Below are positions 40,971-49,371 of a stretch of DNA of 64,000 nucleotides, one piece after another. The notes under the pieces were generated by a model, which saw nothing but the letters and a program-made list of their open reading frames with translations, did no database searches and had not been told where the DNA came from. Both the position numbers and the translations under genes were made by a program. The DNA lies in contig NZ_BOPG01000019.1 in the NCBI RefSeq assembly GCF_016863635.1, forward strand, positions 1 through 64,000, in the 5' to 3' direction. Each line of letters starts with the position of its first letter. Position 1 is the stretch's first letter. Source of the stretch: Virgisporangium aurantiacum. GTDB lineage: Bacteria; Actinomycetota; Actinomycetes; Mycobacteriales; Micromonosporaceae.

Positions 40971-42923
40971 TCAGCTCCGGCGGGGAATCCAGAGCTCGAT
41001 CTCCGTGCCCTTGCCGGGGCGGCTCCTGATGGTCGTGGTTCCGCCGAGGTCCCGGATCCGGCCGCGGATCGACTGCTCCACCCCGAGGCGTCCGGCGCGG
41101 GCCGCTTCGTCGAGCCGCCGGGATTCGAAGCCGACACCGTTGTCGCGGACCGTCACGCGGACGCCGTCACCCTCGTCCTCCAACAGGATCCACGCCCGGG
41201 CGCCCGGGCCCGCGTGTTGCCGGACGTTGTCCAGCGCGGCCTGGACCGCCGCGGTGAGCTCGGCCGCGGGACCGGCCGGCAGGATCACCGGGTCGGCCGG
41301 TGCGGAGACCTCGATCGCGGGCGACGACAGCCCGGTGAGCGTGGCCCGCAGGTCCGCTTCGGCGGCCGCACCGGGGGTGGTGGTGCGTTCTCCGCTGAGC
41401 AGGGTGCGCAGCGCCGCCTCCTGCTCGCCGGCCAGAGCCGCCAGTTGCGCGCCGGACCCGCCCAGTTCCGAGCCCTCCCGCTGAACGAGCGCGAGCACCT
41501 GGAGCACACCGTCGTGGATCGGGCGGGCCAGCCGGTCCCGTTCGGCGGCGGCCGCCTCCTGCCGGATCAGCTCGGCCCGTTTGCGGTCGGCCCAGCGCTG
41601 GAACAGGACGTGCGCGAGGCCCAGGCCACCGATCGCCGCCGCACCGACCAGCAGCATCGTCGCCGCATTGTCGAGATGGACATACCTGCCGAGCGATTCC
41701 ACCGCATACGGCTTGCGCTGCTGGGCCACCGGGACCGTCTGCACGCCGGCCGCCACGATCACCGCGGTGATCGGACCGAGGACCGCGGGGACGGCACCGC
41801 GCGGGGCGAGCACCGGCGTGGTCGCGCCGACGACCGCGGTCGCGGCCGCCACGCTCAGTCCGAGCATCAGAACCGCCGGGGTGACGCGATGCTGAAAGGC
41901 GAGTTTCTCCGGAACGCCGCTCGTCGCGGTGTGTGCGACGAATACGCAGATCGCCGCGCCCACGGTCAGGGTGACCGCGGCCACGGTCCGCCATCTGTTC
42001 ACGACGGCGGCCGCTCCGATCGCCACCCCCAGGCCGGCGCCGAACCAGCGGGCCGGACCCGCGTCCTCGGCCGCGCGCAGGGCGACGAACATCGGCACGG
42101 CGACGGCGATCTGCGTGATCGCCGCGGTCAACGATCCGGCCAACGGCCACAGCCCGATCACGATCGACACGAGGAGCGCGGCGGCCAGCGTCATCCCGCC
42201 GGTGATGGCCAGCATCAGTTCCGGGTAGATGAACAGGGTGCCCGGCCAGACGTCCAGCAGATCGGCGAGTTGATCGGGCGGCAGCGTCGCGAACGGCACC
42301 GGGGCCAGCGCCACCAGTCCACCCGCGACGACCAGCCGGAACCGCTTCCACTCCCACATCCGCATGTCGCGCGGCCCGATGGCGGCGGGGTCGCCCCGCC
42401 ACCACCAGACGACCGATGCGACCGCGGCGACACCGGCCACGACGAGCACGACGCGCCAGGTCGACAGCGCCGGCTCGAGATAGGGGCGCCGGAGATCGGG
42501 CACGACGTGGCCGAAGAGCCCCGCACCGATGGCCAGCCCCGCCACGGCCGCGCCCGCTCCCGGCGCACCGGTCACCCACAGACTCTGCGCGGCGGCGAGC
42601 GTCCCGACGACGAGCAGCGGGAACGCCGCGCGGAACGCGTCGGAGAACCACATCCCCAGCGCGGAGTCCAGCGCCACCGGAACGCACAGCAGCCCACCCG
42701 CCGCCAACAGGTACGGCCACCACCGCAGCAGGCAGAGCGCCAGCACGGTCGCCAGGGCCGGGATCAGCGCGGTGAACGGAATAAATTCCATGAAGCGGCT
42801 GAATCCGACCACGTAGAGCGGGGGCGAGAATCCCCCGCGCGAGGTGGACTGCACCGCCGCGATGAGCAGACAGCCGCCGACTCCGGCCAGGACCGTCGAC
42901 CACCGCGCCACCCGTTCGCTCAT
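40971..42923 (-). CDS. Membrane sensor histidine kinase (NarX/LiaS-type HisKA_3)
   Basis: A 650-residue kinase. About 12-14 hydrophobic segments fill residues 10-440, a large membrane sensor. The dimerisation/phosphoacceptor helix is ERDRLARPIHDGVLQVLALV with His470. The ATPase domain has ALDNVRQHAGPGA (N box), VRDNGVGFES (G1) and RSRPGKGTEIELWIP at the end. It should phosphorylate the NarL-type regulator at 43528-44160. ATG 42923 overlaps the stop of the VanY-like gene (ATGA). The large multi-helix sensor suggests a lipid or envelope signal. Confidence 0.87.
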   Translation of the reverse strand: MSERVARWSTVLAGVGGCLLIAAVQSTSRGGFSPPLYVVGFSRFMEFIPFTALIPALATVLALCLLRWWPYLLAAGGLLCVPVALDSALGMWFSDAFRAAFPLLVVGTLAAAQSLWVTGAPGAGAAVAGLAIGAGLFGHVVPDLRRPYLEPALSTWRVVLVVAGVAAVASVVWWWRGDPAAIGPRDMRMWEWKRFRLVVAGGLVALAPVPFATLPPDQLADLLDVWPGTLFIYPELMLAITGGMTLAAALLVSIVIGLWPLAGSLTAAITQIAVAVPMFVALRAAEDAGPARWFGAGLGVAIGAAAVVNRWRTVAAVTLTVGAAICVFVAHTATSGVPEKLAFQHRVTPAVLMLGLSVAAATAVVGATTPVLAPRGAVPAVLGPITAVIVAAGVQTVPVAQQRKPYAVESLGRYVHLDNAATMLLVGAAAIGGLGLAHVLFQRWADRKRAELIRQEAAAAERDRLARPIHDGVLQVLALVQREGSELGGSGAQLAALAGEQEAALRTLLSGERTTTPGAAAEADLRATLTGLSSPAIEVSAPADPVILPAGPAAELTAAVQAALDNVRQHAGPGARAWILLEDEGDGVRVTVRDNGVGFESRRLDEAARAGRLGVEQSIRGRIRDLGGTTTIRSRPGKGTEIELWIPRRS

Positions 42924-43477
42924 GCCACTGATACTGATTGATGCGCCGTGCGGATATCGTCCGGGTGGGCCAAGCGGGCCGGGCGGCCGTCCGCGCAGTA
43001 CTCGAAATGCCACCATTCGTTGTCGTAGCGCCGGTAGAGGCCGTACGTCGCGCCGTGCACCTCCAGCCACCGCGCGCCTTCCGTCGGCCGGACGTCGAGA
43101 GCCAGACCCGCGACGTGCCGCGACTCGTGCGGCGGTAGCGCCCGTCGCCGGGCCGCTGCCACGGAGCCGGCGCGTTCGACCGCCGCGGCGAACAGCGCGG
43201 CCTGGGTGGCGAAGTCGCGGTGACCGGACGTCAGCCCGAGCAGTTCTCCGTGCCGCCACAGGGCTTCCGCGCGGGCCGCCTCGAACGCCGCGCGTGTCGC
43301 GGGCGTGAGACCGGCCAGGTTCTCGGCCGGGAAGCGCAGCGCCAGCGCCCACTGGCAGGCGGTGTGCCGGGCCCGTCCGGGAGTCACGGCCACGGCCACG
43401 GGCGCCAGTGCAAATGCGAGCAGACGCGTGACAGCGCGGTAAATCGCGTCACGCCGCCTCGATCGGTACAGGGCCAT
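42920..43477 (-). CDS. VanY-like D-alanyl-D-alanine carboxypeptidase (LAS family)
   Basis: A 185-residue peptidase. A hydrophobic N-terminal anchor (LLAFALAPVAVAVT) places the catalytic domain outside the membrane. The zinc site follows the LAS pattern SxHxxGxAxD (Ser119, His121, Asp128 in SRHVAGLALDV) and the late NEWWHFEYC supplies Glu154 and His157. It trims the terminal D-alanine from peptidoglycan precursors. The gene sits between a response-regulator gene and a histidine-kinase gene, overlapping the kinase by 4 nt. That suggests the two-component system senses wall damage and controls this enzyme. No vanHAX genes are present. Confidence 0.88.
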   Translation of the reverse strand: MALYRSRRRDAIYRAVTRLLAFALAPVAVAVTPGRARHTACQWALALRFPAENLAGLTPATRAAFEAARAEALWRHGELLGLTSGHRDFATQAALFAAAVERAGSVAAARRRALPPHESRHVAGLALDVRPTEGARWLEVHGATYGLYRRYDNEWWHFEYCADGRPARLAHPDDIRTAHQSVSVA

Positions 43478-43527
43478 GCAGCGAAGATCCCCGACGCGAC
43501 CCCGGCGGGCATGAGTAGAACTACCTA

Positions 43528-44160
43528 CTACTCGAGACCGTTCTCGAGCGCGTAGCGCACCAGCGCGCTGCGGTTGTGCAACTGGAGCTTGCCGAGCGTG
43601 TTCTGCACGTGGTTCTGCACCGTGCGGACCGAGACCGCCAGTTCCTCCGCCACGTCCTTGTACGACAGGCCCTTGGCGACCAGTCGCAGCACCTCGGTCT
43701 CCCGGGCGGTGAGCCGGGGCCGTCCCGTCGGGGCGGTGGCCAGCTTCCGGTACTCGCCGAGCACGAGGCCGGCCAGTCCGGCGGTGAAGACAGCCTCGCC
43801 GTCGGCCGTGCGCCGCACCGCGTCGAGGAACTCCCGCCGGCCGGCCGATTTCACCAGATAGCCGGTGGCGCCGGCCTTCAACGCGTCGAGGACGTCCCGC
43901 TGCTCCCCGCTGGCGGACAGCATGAGGATGCGGACGGTCGGCACGACGTCGAGCAGGCCGCGGATCACCTCGACGCCGGACAGGTCGGCGAGCTGCAGGT
44001 CGAGTACGACCACGTCGGGCCGGGCCGCGGGAGCCACCCGCAGCGCCTGGGCACCCTCACCGATGACGGCGGTGACCTCGTAACCGGCGTCGGTCAGATC
44101 CCGGGCCACCCCGTCACGCCACATCGGGTGGTCGTCGACCACCATCACCCGCACGGTCAC
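43528..44160 (-). CDS. NarL/LuxR-type response regulator
   Basis: A 210-residue regulator. The receiver domain has acidic VVDD at residues 7-10, the phosphorylation site Asp54 in VVLDLQLADLSGVEVI, and a lysine in GYLVKSAGRREF. The DNA-binding half has LTARETEVLRLVAKGLSYKD followed by VAEELAVSVRTVQNHVQNTL. Its partner is the HisKA_3 kinase encoded two genes on. The start GTG 44160 gives MTVRVMVVDD; a further in-frame start upstream at 44181 is possible. It probably regulates the VanY-like gene next to it. Confidence 0.92.
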   Translation of the reverse strand: MTVRVMVVDDHPMWRDGVARDLTDAGYEVTAVIGEGAQALRVAPAARPDVVVLDLQLADLSGVEVIRGLLDVVPTVRILMLSASGEQRDVLDALKAGATGYLVKSAGRREFLDAVRRTADGEAVFTAGLAGLVLGEYRKLATAPTGRPRLTARETEVLRLVAKGLSYKDVAEELAVSVRTVQNHVQNTLGKLQLHNRSALVRYALENGLE

Positions 44161-44238
44161 AGCCGCCACGATAAGGGTCACTGTCGCCCGCCCCGCTGCA
44201 AGACGAGCAGGCCGCCGGCACTGCCGTTCGTATCACGT

Positions 44239-44249
44239 GCGTAGTACGC
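44239..44249. promoter_or_regulatory. Short palindrome upstream of the toxin-antitoxin pair
   Basis: GCGTA-G-TACGC lies 7 nt before the GTG of the first gene. Antitoxins of the ribbon-helix-helix type usually repress their own promoter through such short repeats. The palindrome is short, so chance is possible. Confidence 0.35.
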
Positions 44250-44256
44250 TGAACAG

Positions 44257-44532
44257 GTGCCCTACGAGTGGGACGATTGGGCACTTGCCGCCCTCTTCAG
44301 TATCGAATCGGACGAAGTGCGGCAGGTGCTCGAGGCCAAGCGGCGCTGGCCGCGACGCGCGACCAGCGCTACCGGCGTCGCCGTCCTGACCGTGTGGGGG
44401 CGGACTGCGACGGGGCGGCCGCTCATCGTCGCCGTCTATCACCGGGCCGGCCGCACGTGGAAGATCATCGGGGCACGCGACATGACCGACGAGGAGCTGA
44501 GCGAGTTCGGTCGGTGGGAGGAGACACCATGA
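44257..44532 (+). CDS. BrnT-like toxin candidate
   Basis: A 91-residue protein. The N-terminal MPYEWDDWALAALF and the closing WKIIGARDMTDEELSEFGRW match the general outline of BrnT, a ribonuclease toxin whose C-terminus carries IISARDAT..E. Overlap of its stop with the ATG of a ribbon-helix-helix type protein (ATGA) is the usual brnTA layout. It would inhibit growth by cleaving RNA in the cytoplasm. Identity with BrnT is weak outside these motifs. GTG start at 44257. Confidence 0.65.
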   Translation: MPYEWDDWALAALFSIESDEVRQVLEAKRRWPRRATSATGVAVLTVWGRTATGRPLIVAVYHRAGRTWKIIGARDMTDEELSEFGRWEETP

Positions 44533-44864
44533 GTGAGATGCCGCAGACGCCCGAAGACGTGACCGCGTTCCTGGACGGTCTCGCGTTCGAACCCTCGACC
44601 GGCCCGCAGGACGAGGCGGCGCTGCTGGACTCGTTGCCGCCCGCGGGCTCGGCTGTCATGGTCGTCCGCTCGCTTCGCCTGCCGCTCGAGCTCGACCAGG
44701 CCGCCGCTGTCGCCGCCAAGGCGGCGGGAATCCCGAAGACCAGCTGGATCCGGCAGGCCATCGAGATGGCGCTGGCCGTCGAGGCCGAGGACGACCAGCC
44801 CATCTCCCGCGCCGAGGCACTGCGCGCCCTGACCCTGCTCCGCCCGGCGCGTCACGTGGCCTGA
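44529..44864 (+). CDS. Ribbon-helix-helix antitoxin-like protein (BrnA/CopG type)
   Basis: A 111-residue protein. The C-terminal half contains LRLPLELDQAAAVAAKAAGI followed by PKTSWIRQAIEMAL, a ribbon-helix-helix DNA-binding unit as in CopG and BrnA. The acidic N-terminal 50 residues may bind the toxin; in BrnA the order is reversed, so this is an unusual arrangement. The start codon overlaps the stop of the toxin candidate. Confidence 0.65.
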   Translation: MSEMPQTPEDVTAFLDGLAFEPSTGPQDEAALLDSLPPAGSAVMVVRSLRLPLELDQAAAVAAKAAGIPKTSWIRQAIEMALAVEAEDDQPISRAEALRALTLLRPARHVA

Positions 44865-44917
44865 CTTCGCCGGCCACTGACAGTACGTGTCAGGGATCGG
44901 TCGTAGCGTTCCGGCGT

Positions 44918-45925
44918 GTGAAGGTCGGCATGATGGTGTTCCTGGCCAATGAGAGCGCGGGCAACACCGCGCGTCCCTACGAGACGATCCGCGCGGTGGT
45001 GCGGCAGGCGGAGGCGGACGGCTTCGACAGCGTCTGGCTCCCCGACCACTTCCTCTATCGCAAGCCCGATACGCCCACCAGGGGCGTGTGGGAATGCTGG
45101 ACGATGCTGGCCGCGCTGGCCGAGGCGACTCAGCGGATCGAGATCGGCACCCTCGTCCTGTGCAATTCTTTCCGGAATCCGGCCCTCCTCGCCAAGATGG
45201 CGACCGCCGCCGACGAGGTGAGCGACGGTCGCCTGATCCTCGGCGTCGGTGCGGGGTGGAACGAGCCGGAGTATCGGGCGTTCGGGTTCCCGTTCGACCA
45301 CCGCGTCGACCGGTTCGAGGAAGCCCTGCAGGTTCTCACGCCGCTCCTGCGCGACGGGCACGTCGACTTCGCCGGACGGTACTACCAGGCGCGCGACTGC
45401 GACGACGTGCCGCGCGGTCCGCGGCCGGCCGGGCCGCCGTTGCTGGTGGGCGGCGAGGGTCCGCGCATGCTCGGGCTCGTCGCGCGGCACGCGGACCTGT
45501 GGAACACCGGCTACATGGGCACTCCCGACACGATGCTGGCGCCGATCGCGCGGATCGAAGCGGCGTGCCGGCAGGTCGGTCGCGACCCGGCGACGCTCGG
45601 CGTCACGGCCCTCATCGGCCTCTGGTTCCCGGACCTCAACGCCGAGAAACCGGCCTTCTTCCCCGATCCGTTGACCGGCACGGCCACGGAGATCGCGGCC
45701 GCGCTGCGCGGTTACGAGGACCTCGGCGTGCGGCATGTGATGGTCCAGTGCCAGCCGTACACCGCGGAGACGCGCCGGCGCCTCGCCGACGCGCTCCGGA
45801 TCTACCGGGACGGGTCAGCCGGCGTCGTGGGCGGTGCTGTCGAGCCAGTGTCGGGCGAGGTCGGCGTCGCCGACGACGGTGACGTCGGTGAGCGGGAGTC
45901 GGCGGGTCAGGGTCAGCAACAGTGA
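44918..45925 (+). CDS. LLM-class F420-dependent oxidoreductase
   Basis: A 335-residue luciferase-like monooxygenase-fold enzyme. DGFDSVWLPDHFLYRKPDTP is the F420/flavin-binding start, IEIGTLVLCNSFRNPALLAK and RLILGVGAGWNEPEYRAFGF are conserved strands, and GPPLLVGGEGPRMLGLVARH is typical of the F420-type branch. The last 30 residues or so are Gly/Val/Glu-rich and unlike the family. That tail runs across 111 bp of the convergent gene, so the native end may be nearer 45815 or a sequence difference may have removed an earlier stop. GTG start. Confidence 0.85.
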   Translation: MKVGMMVFLANESAGNTARPYETIRAVVRQAEADGFDSVWLPDHFLYRKPDTPTRGVWECWTMLAALAEATQRIEIGTLVLCNSFRNPALLAKMATAADEVSDGRLILGVGAGWNEPEYRAFGFPFDHRVDRFEEALQVLTPLLRDGHVDFAGRYYQARDCDDVPRGPRPAGPPLLVGGEGPRMLGLVARHADLWNTGYMGTPDTMLAPIARIEAACRQVGRDPATLGVTALIGLWFPDLNAEKPAFFPDPLTGTATEIAAALRGYEDLGVRHVMVQCQPYTAETRRRLADALRIYRDGSAGVVGGAVEPVSGEVGVADDGDVGERESAGQGQQQ

Positions 45926-46591
45926 CTGCGCCGGGCCGGTCACCGTGACATCGGCCGGCCGCGTTCCGGGCTGCCACCTCGCGCCGTCGGGCCGCCGCTC
46001 GATGAACCAGGCCCCCGTGTCGGTGGCCTGCCACTGCAGGGTCTGGCCGGTGCCGCGGATGGCGTGGGCGGACTCGGACCGGCGCAGCTCCCACGTGGGC
46101 GAGGTGAGCATCGCGAAGTGGTTGCTGATGAGCGCGGCCGCGACGTCGGGGGCGATGTCGGCCGGCCGGCCCGCCGCGTTGGCCGCGTCGAAGCCGTGGA
46201 CGACCGCCTCGTTGACGGAGCTGGTCAGCCAGAACTGCCCACCGGTCCGCCCGTCCGCGGCGGCGTTGAACACCGGCGCGTCGAGCGCGTCGTCGGAGCA
46301 GGCGGCTGCGACCCGCCGCGCCGACTCCGACAGCCACGCCGTCCACTCGCCCGGGTCGGTGGGGAGCACGGCCACCTCGGTGGGCAGCTGTGCGGGGTCG
46401 GTGATGCGCCGCTCGATGATCTCCGCGACCCAGTGCTGGGTCTGGCCGACGTGCTCGACCAGCTCGGTGACGGTCCACCCCGGGGTTGTCGGCACGGCGG
46501 CGTCGGGTCCGGCCGCGGCGGCCGATTCCGCCAGTCGTCCGGTGTATTCGACGATCGCCCGGCGGGCGCGGTCAGCGTTCAGCTCGGTCAT
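45815..46591 (-). CDS. Maleylpyruvate isomerase/mycothiol S-transferase family protein
   Basis: A 258-residue protein with the N-terminal DinB-type four-helix domain. PGWTVTELVEHVGQTQHWVA holds a family histidine and SSVNEAVVHGFDAANAAG carries the later metal-site histidine. A C-terminal domain (about 165-250) of the MDMPI type follows. Such proteins use mycothiol as cofactor or substrate in actinomycetes. The specific reaction is not known, and maleylpyruvate genes are absent from the window. Its 3' end overlaps the F420 oxidoreductase gene by 111 bp. Confidence 0.82.
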   Translation of the reverse strand: MTELNADRARRAIVEYTGRLAESAAAAGPDAAVPTTPGWTVTELVEHVGQTQHWVAEIIERRITDPAQLPTEVAVLPTDPGEWTAWLSESARRVAAACSDDALDAPVFNAAADGRTGGQFWLTSSVNEAVVHGFDAANAAGRPADIAPDVAAALISNHFAMLTSPTWELRRSESAHAIRGTGQTLQWQATDTGAWFIERRPDGARWQPGTRPADVTVTGPAQSLLLTLTRRLPLTDVTVVGDADLARHWLDSTAHDAG

Positions 46592-46648
46592 CGGATTGTC
46601 CTTCCGCAGGTTTCGTTGTGCTGTCTGAGACTCCGCGTGCCGGCCAAA

Positions 46649-47623
46649 CTAATCGGCGACGGGACGGCAGAGAGTGTCGCCCGCCAGCGTCCGGGCGTAG
46701 ACGACCCGGCGGCCCTCCCGCCGGCGGGTGACAAGTCCGGCCCGGCGCAGGACCGTCAGGTGGTCGCTGATTCCGCCGGCGCTGACGCTCATCCGGCCGG
46801 CGAGGTCGAGGGTGGCGGTCGGACGTTCGAGCTCCCGCAGGATGCGGGCCCGGCGGTGGCCGATCAGCGACTCCAGGGCCCCGTCGTGGACGTCGGCCGG
46901 CTCCCACAGGTCCCCGATTCCCCGCGGTGGGTAGACGAGGGCCGGGTCCCAGGGCGGGTCGGTCCGTGGCCAGACCAGTGGCCAGGTGAACGCCGACGGG
47001 ATGAGGAGCAGGCCGCGGCCGGCGAGGTCGACGTCGACCGTCCGCACCGCCGGCCGGACGGTGAGCCGGTCGGCCTCCCACCGCACCGACGGGTGCAGGT
47101 CGGCGAACGCCGCCCGCGACCCGACCGCGACCAGGCTCCGGGCGCGGGCGGTGAGCTCCGCTTCGAGCAGTGCCGAGATCCTGGTCCACCGGGGCGCCAG
47201 GACCGAGTCCCAGAGCGCCCGCATCTCCCCCACCAGCGCGCCGAGCGCCCCGGCCGGATCCTCGACGAACGGGCGGGCGCCGACCGGCAGGCCGTCGGCG
47301 TAGCGGTGCGTGATCTCGGCGACGACCTGCTCCGGTGACGTCGCGGCGACCCGGTCCAGCTCGGTCTCGACGGTCGGGTGCGGCTCGCGCGGCGGCGGGC
47401 TGACGAAGACCGGCCAGTACGGTCCGCCGAACGGGGTCGCGGCGTCGAGCAGCGACAGGTCGAGGCCGCGCGTTCGCGGCGCCGCCCACTCCGACCAGCG
47501 CCGGTGCACCGCGTACCGGTCCGGCCGCCGCAGCACGTAGAAGGCGCCGATCAGCTCCATCAGCGGCGCTACGGCGAACCGGGTCCGCAACAGGTCGTCC
47601 TGGCCGAAGCGGTAGCGGATCAC
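46649..47623 (-). CDS. ArsR-type winged-helix regulator with DUF5937
   Basis: A 324-residue protein. The N-terminal 220 residues resemble DUF5937 (starting IRYRFGQDDLLRTRFAVAPL). The winged helix at about residues 245-315 has LIGHRRARILRELERPTATL, LAGRMSVSAGGISDHLTVL and VTRRREGRRVVYARTLAGD. It probably represses a nearby promoter in response to an unknown signal. Its upstream neighbour across a short gap is a PNPOx-like gene on the opposite strand. Confidence 0.85.
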   Translation of the reverse strand: MIRYRFGQDDLLRTRFAVAPLMELIGAFYVLRRPDRYAVHRRWSEWAAPRTRGLDLSLLDAATPFGGPYWPVFVSPPPREPHPTVETELDRVAATSPEQVVAEITHRYADGLPVGARPFVEDPAGALGALVGEMRALWDSVLAPRWTRISALLEAELTARARSLVAVGSRAAFADLHPSVRWEADRLTVRPAVRTVDVDLAGRGLLLIPSAFTWPLVWPRTDPPWDPALVYPPRGIGDLWEPADVHDGALESLIGHRRARILRELERPTATLDLAGRMSVSAGGISDHLTVLRRAGLVTRRREGRRVVYARTLAGDTLCRPVAD

Positions 47624-47682
47624 GGATTCAGCCTAGGCCGAATCTCTCGGTGCGGACGCTGCCGCCGGTCTACAAACGACCC

Positions 47683-48153
47683 ATGACTGACGAGACGGCG
47701 CGGACGATCATCGACGCCAACAGCTACCTGACGCTCGCCACGGCCGACGCCGACGGCAAGCCGTGGGCCACGCCCGTCTGGTTCGCCGCGGACGAGTACA
47801 CCGACTTCATCTGGCTCTCCCGGCCGACCACCCGGCACTCGACCAACATCGCCGCCCGCCCGGACGTCGGGATCGTCGTCTTCGACTCGACCGTGCCGAT
47901 CAACCAGGGCCAGGCCGTGTACGTGGAGGCGGTGGCAGGGGAGGTACCGGCCGCCGAGGTCGAACGGGCGGTAGCGGTCTTCTCGGCCCGGTCGGTCGCC
48001 CGGGGCGGCAGGCCCTACCGGGCGGCGGACGTCGTCGAACCGGCCGGCTTCCGGCTCTACCGGGCCCGGGCGGTGGCGCACTACGTGCTCGACGCGCACG
48101 ACAGCCGCGTCCCGGTCGCCCCGGGCAGGAAGGCTTCCGGACCTGCCCGGTGA
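47683..48153 (+). CDS. Pyridoxamine 5'-phosphate oxidase-family protein (F420/FMN-binding split barrel)
   Basis: A 156-residue split-beta-barrel protein. DANSYLTLATADADGKPWAT with PVWFAADEYTDFIWLSRPTT is the family start, and RHSTNIAARPDVGIVVFDST is the flavin-binding strand. It is small for a true PdxH and more like general FMN- or F420-binding reductases. The ATG at 47683 was chosen; an upstream GTG is in frame but has poor context. Its substrate is unknown. Confidence 0.82.
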   Translation: MTDETARTIIDANSYLTLATADADGKPWATPVWFAADEYTDFIWLSRPTTRHSTNIAARPDVGIVVFDSTVPINQGQAVYVEAVAGEVPAAEVERAVAVFSARSVARGGRPYRAADVVEPAGFRLYRARAVAHYVLDAHDSRVPVAPGRKASGPAR

Positions 48154-48170
48154 GGGGGTAGGAAACCCTG

Positions 48171-49340
48171 GTGAACACGTACCGGCCCGGCCGCGACCAC
48201 ACGTCCCGCACGTTTCCCGTCGTCCCGCCGATCTACCAGACGACCACGTTCGAGCTCGACGACACCTCCTACGCCGACATCCAGGGGACCGGCGGGCTGC
48301 ACGAGACGTGGTACTCGCGCTTCGGCAACCCCACCGTCGACGCCGCGGCGGCCGAGGTCGCCCGGCTGCACGGCGCCGCCCGGTCGCTGATGACGGCCAG
48401 CGGCATGGCGGCCGTCGCGACGACGCTGGTGACGCTCCTGCGCAGCGGCGACACGGTGGTGGCGTCTAAGCAGGTGTACGGCGACACCGACGACCTGTTG
48501 ACGCGCGACCTGCCGGCGCTCGGCATCACGGTGATACGCGTCGACGCCTTCGACACCGACGGGTGGGAACGCGCCGTCGCCGAGCACCGGCCGACGGTCC
48601 TCTACGGCGAGACGCTGTCGAACCCGCAGCTGCGTCTCATGAACATTCCCGCCGTCGCGGACATCGCGCACGCGGCCGGAGCGCGCCTGGTCGTGGACAA
48701 CACGTTCGCGACGCCGTTCTGCACGCGTCCGCTCGCGCTCGGCGCCGACGTCGTCGTCGAGTCCGCGACCAAGTTCCTGGCCGGCCACTCCGACGTCGTC
48801 GCGGGCGCCGTGACCGTCGACGACGAGGCGCTCGCCGAGGAGGTGCAGCGGCGCCTGATCACGTTCGGCGGCTGCCTGGACCCGCACGCGGCGTTCCTGG
48901 CGTGGCGCGGGATGCGGACGTTCGGCGTCCGGCTGGCCGAGGCGTGCCGGTCGGCCGAGATCATCGCGACCAAGCTGGCGGAGGAGCCGGACATCGAGCA
49001 CGTCCGCCACCCGAGCCGGCTCGACCACCCGGACGCCGGCGCCGTCGTCGACGCGGTGATGCCCGGTGCGAGGGGCGCGATGCTCAGCCTCGTGTTCGCC
49101 GGCGGTGACGAGCGCGTCCTGCGGGTGCTGCGGCGCCTGCGGGTGGCGGTCGAGGCCACCAGCCTGGGCGGCGTGGAGACGCTGGCGAGCGTCCCCTTCA
49201 ATTCGTCCCATTTCAATATGACGCCGCAGCAGCGCGCGGACGCCGGCATCCCGCCGGGGATGCTGCGCCTGTCGGTCGGCCTCGAGGGCGCGGACGAGCT
49301 GATCGCCGACCTGCGGCAGGCGATCGCCGCCACCAGTTGA
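48171..49340 (+). CDS. Cys/Met-metabolism PLP enzyme (cystathionine gamma-synthase/lyase-like)
   Basis: A 389-residue PLP-dependent enzyme. PPIYQTTTFELDD and YSRFGNPTVDAAAAEVARLH form the substrate-end, LMTASGMAAVATTL the phosphate loop, NTFATPFCTRPLALGADVVV the aspartate region, and VESATKFLAGHSDVVAGAV contains the PLP lysine. SLGGVETLASVP is the family signature near the C-terminus. It could be a cystathionine gamma-synthase, a gamma-lyase or methionine gamma-lyase; these are not separable here. GTG start 18 bases after the split-barrel gene. Confidence 0.88.
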   Translation: MNTYRPGRDHTSRTFPVVPPIYQTTTFELDDTSYADIQGTGGLHETWYSRFGNPTVDAAAAEVARLHGAARSLMTASGMAAVATTLVTLLRSGDTVVASKQVYGDTDDLLTRDLPALGITVIRVDAFDTDGWERAVAEHRPTVLYGETLSNPQLRLMNIPAVADIAHAAGARLVVDNTFATPFCTRPLALGADVVVESATKFLAGHSDVVAGAVTVDDEALAEEVQRRLITFGGCLDPHAAFLAWRGMRTFGVRLAEACRSAEIIATKLAEEPDIEHVRHPSRLDHPDAGAVVDAVMPGARGAMLSLVFAGGDERVLRVLRRLRVAVEATSLGGVETLASVPFNSSHFNMTPQQRADAGIPPGMLRLSVGLEGADELIADLRQAIAATS

Positions 49341-49364
49341 CTGCACTCGATCATGCACTATATT
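49337..49364 (+). promoter_or_regulatory. Promoter of the XRE-cupin gene, leaderless transcript likely
   Basis: TTGACT at 49337-49342 and TATATT at 49359-49364 with a 16-nt spacer. The GTG of the next gene is at 49372, so transcription would begin at or within one base of the start codon. Repeated TGCA words at 49342, 49354 and 49364 may form an operator. The -35 overlaps the stop of the PLP-enzyme gene. Confidence 0.6.
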
Positions 49365-49371
49365 GCACCTC

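Noticed and set aside
42920..44160. Vancomycin-resistance operon
   Set aside because: VanY-like peptidase, kinase and regulator are present but vanH, vanA and vanX are absent. Wall sensing or remodelling is more likely.
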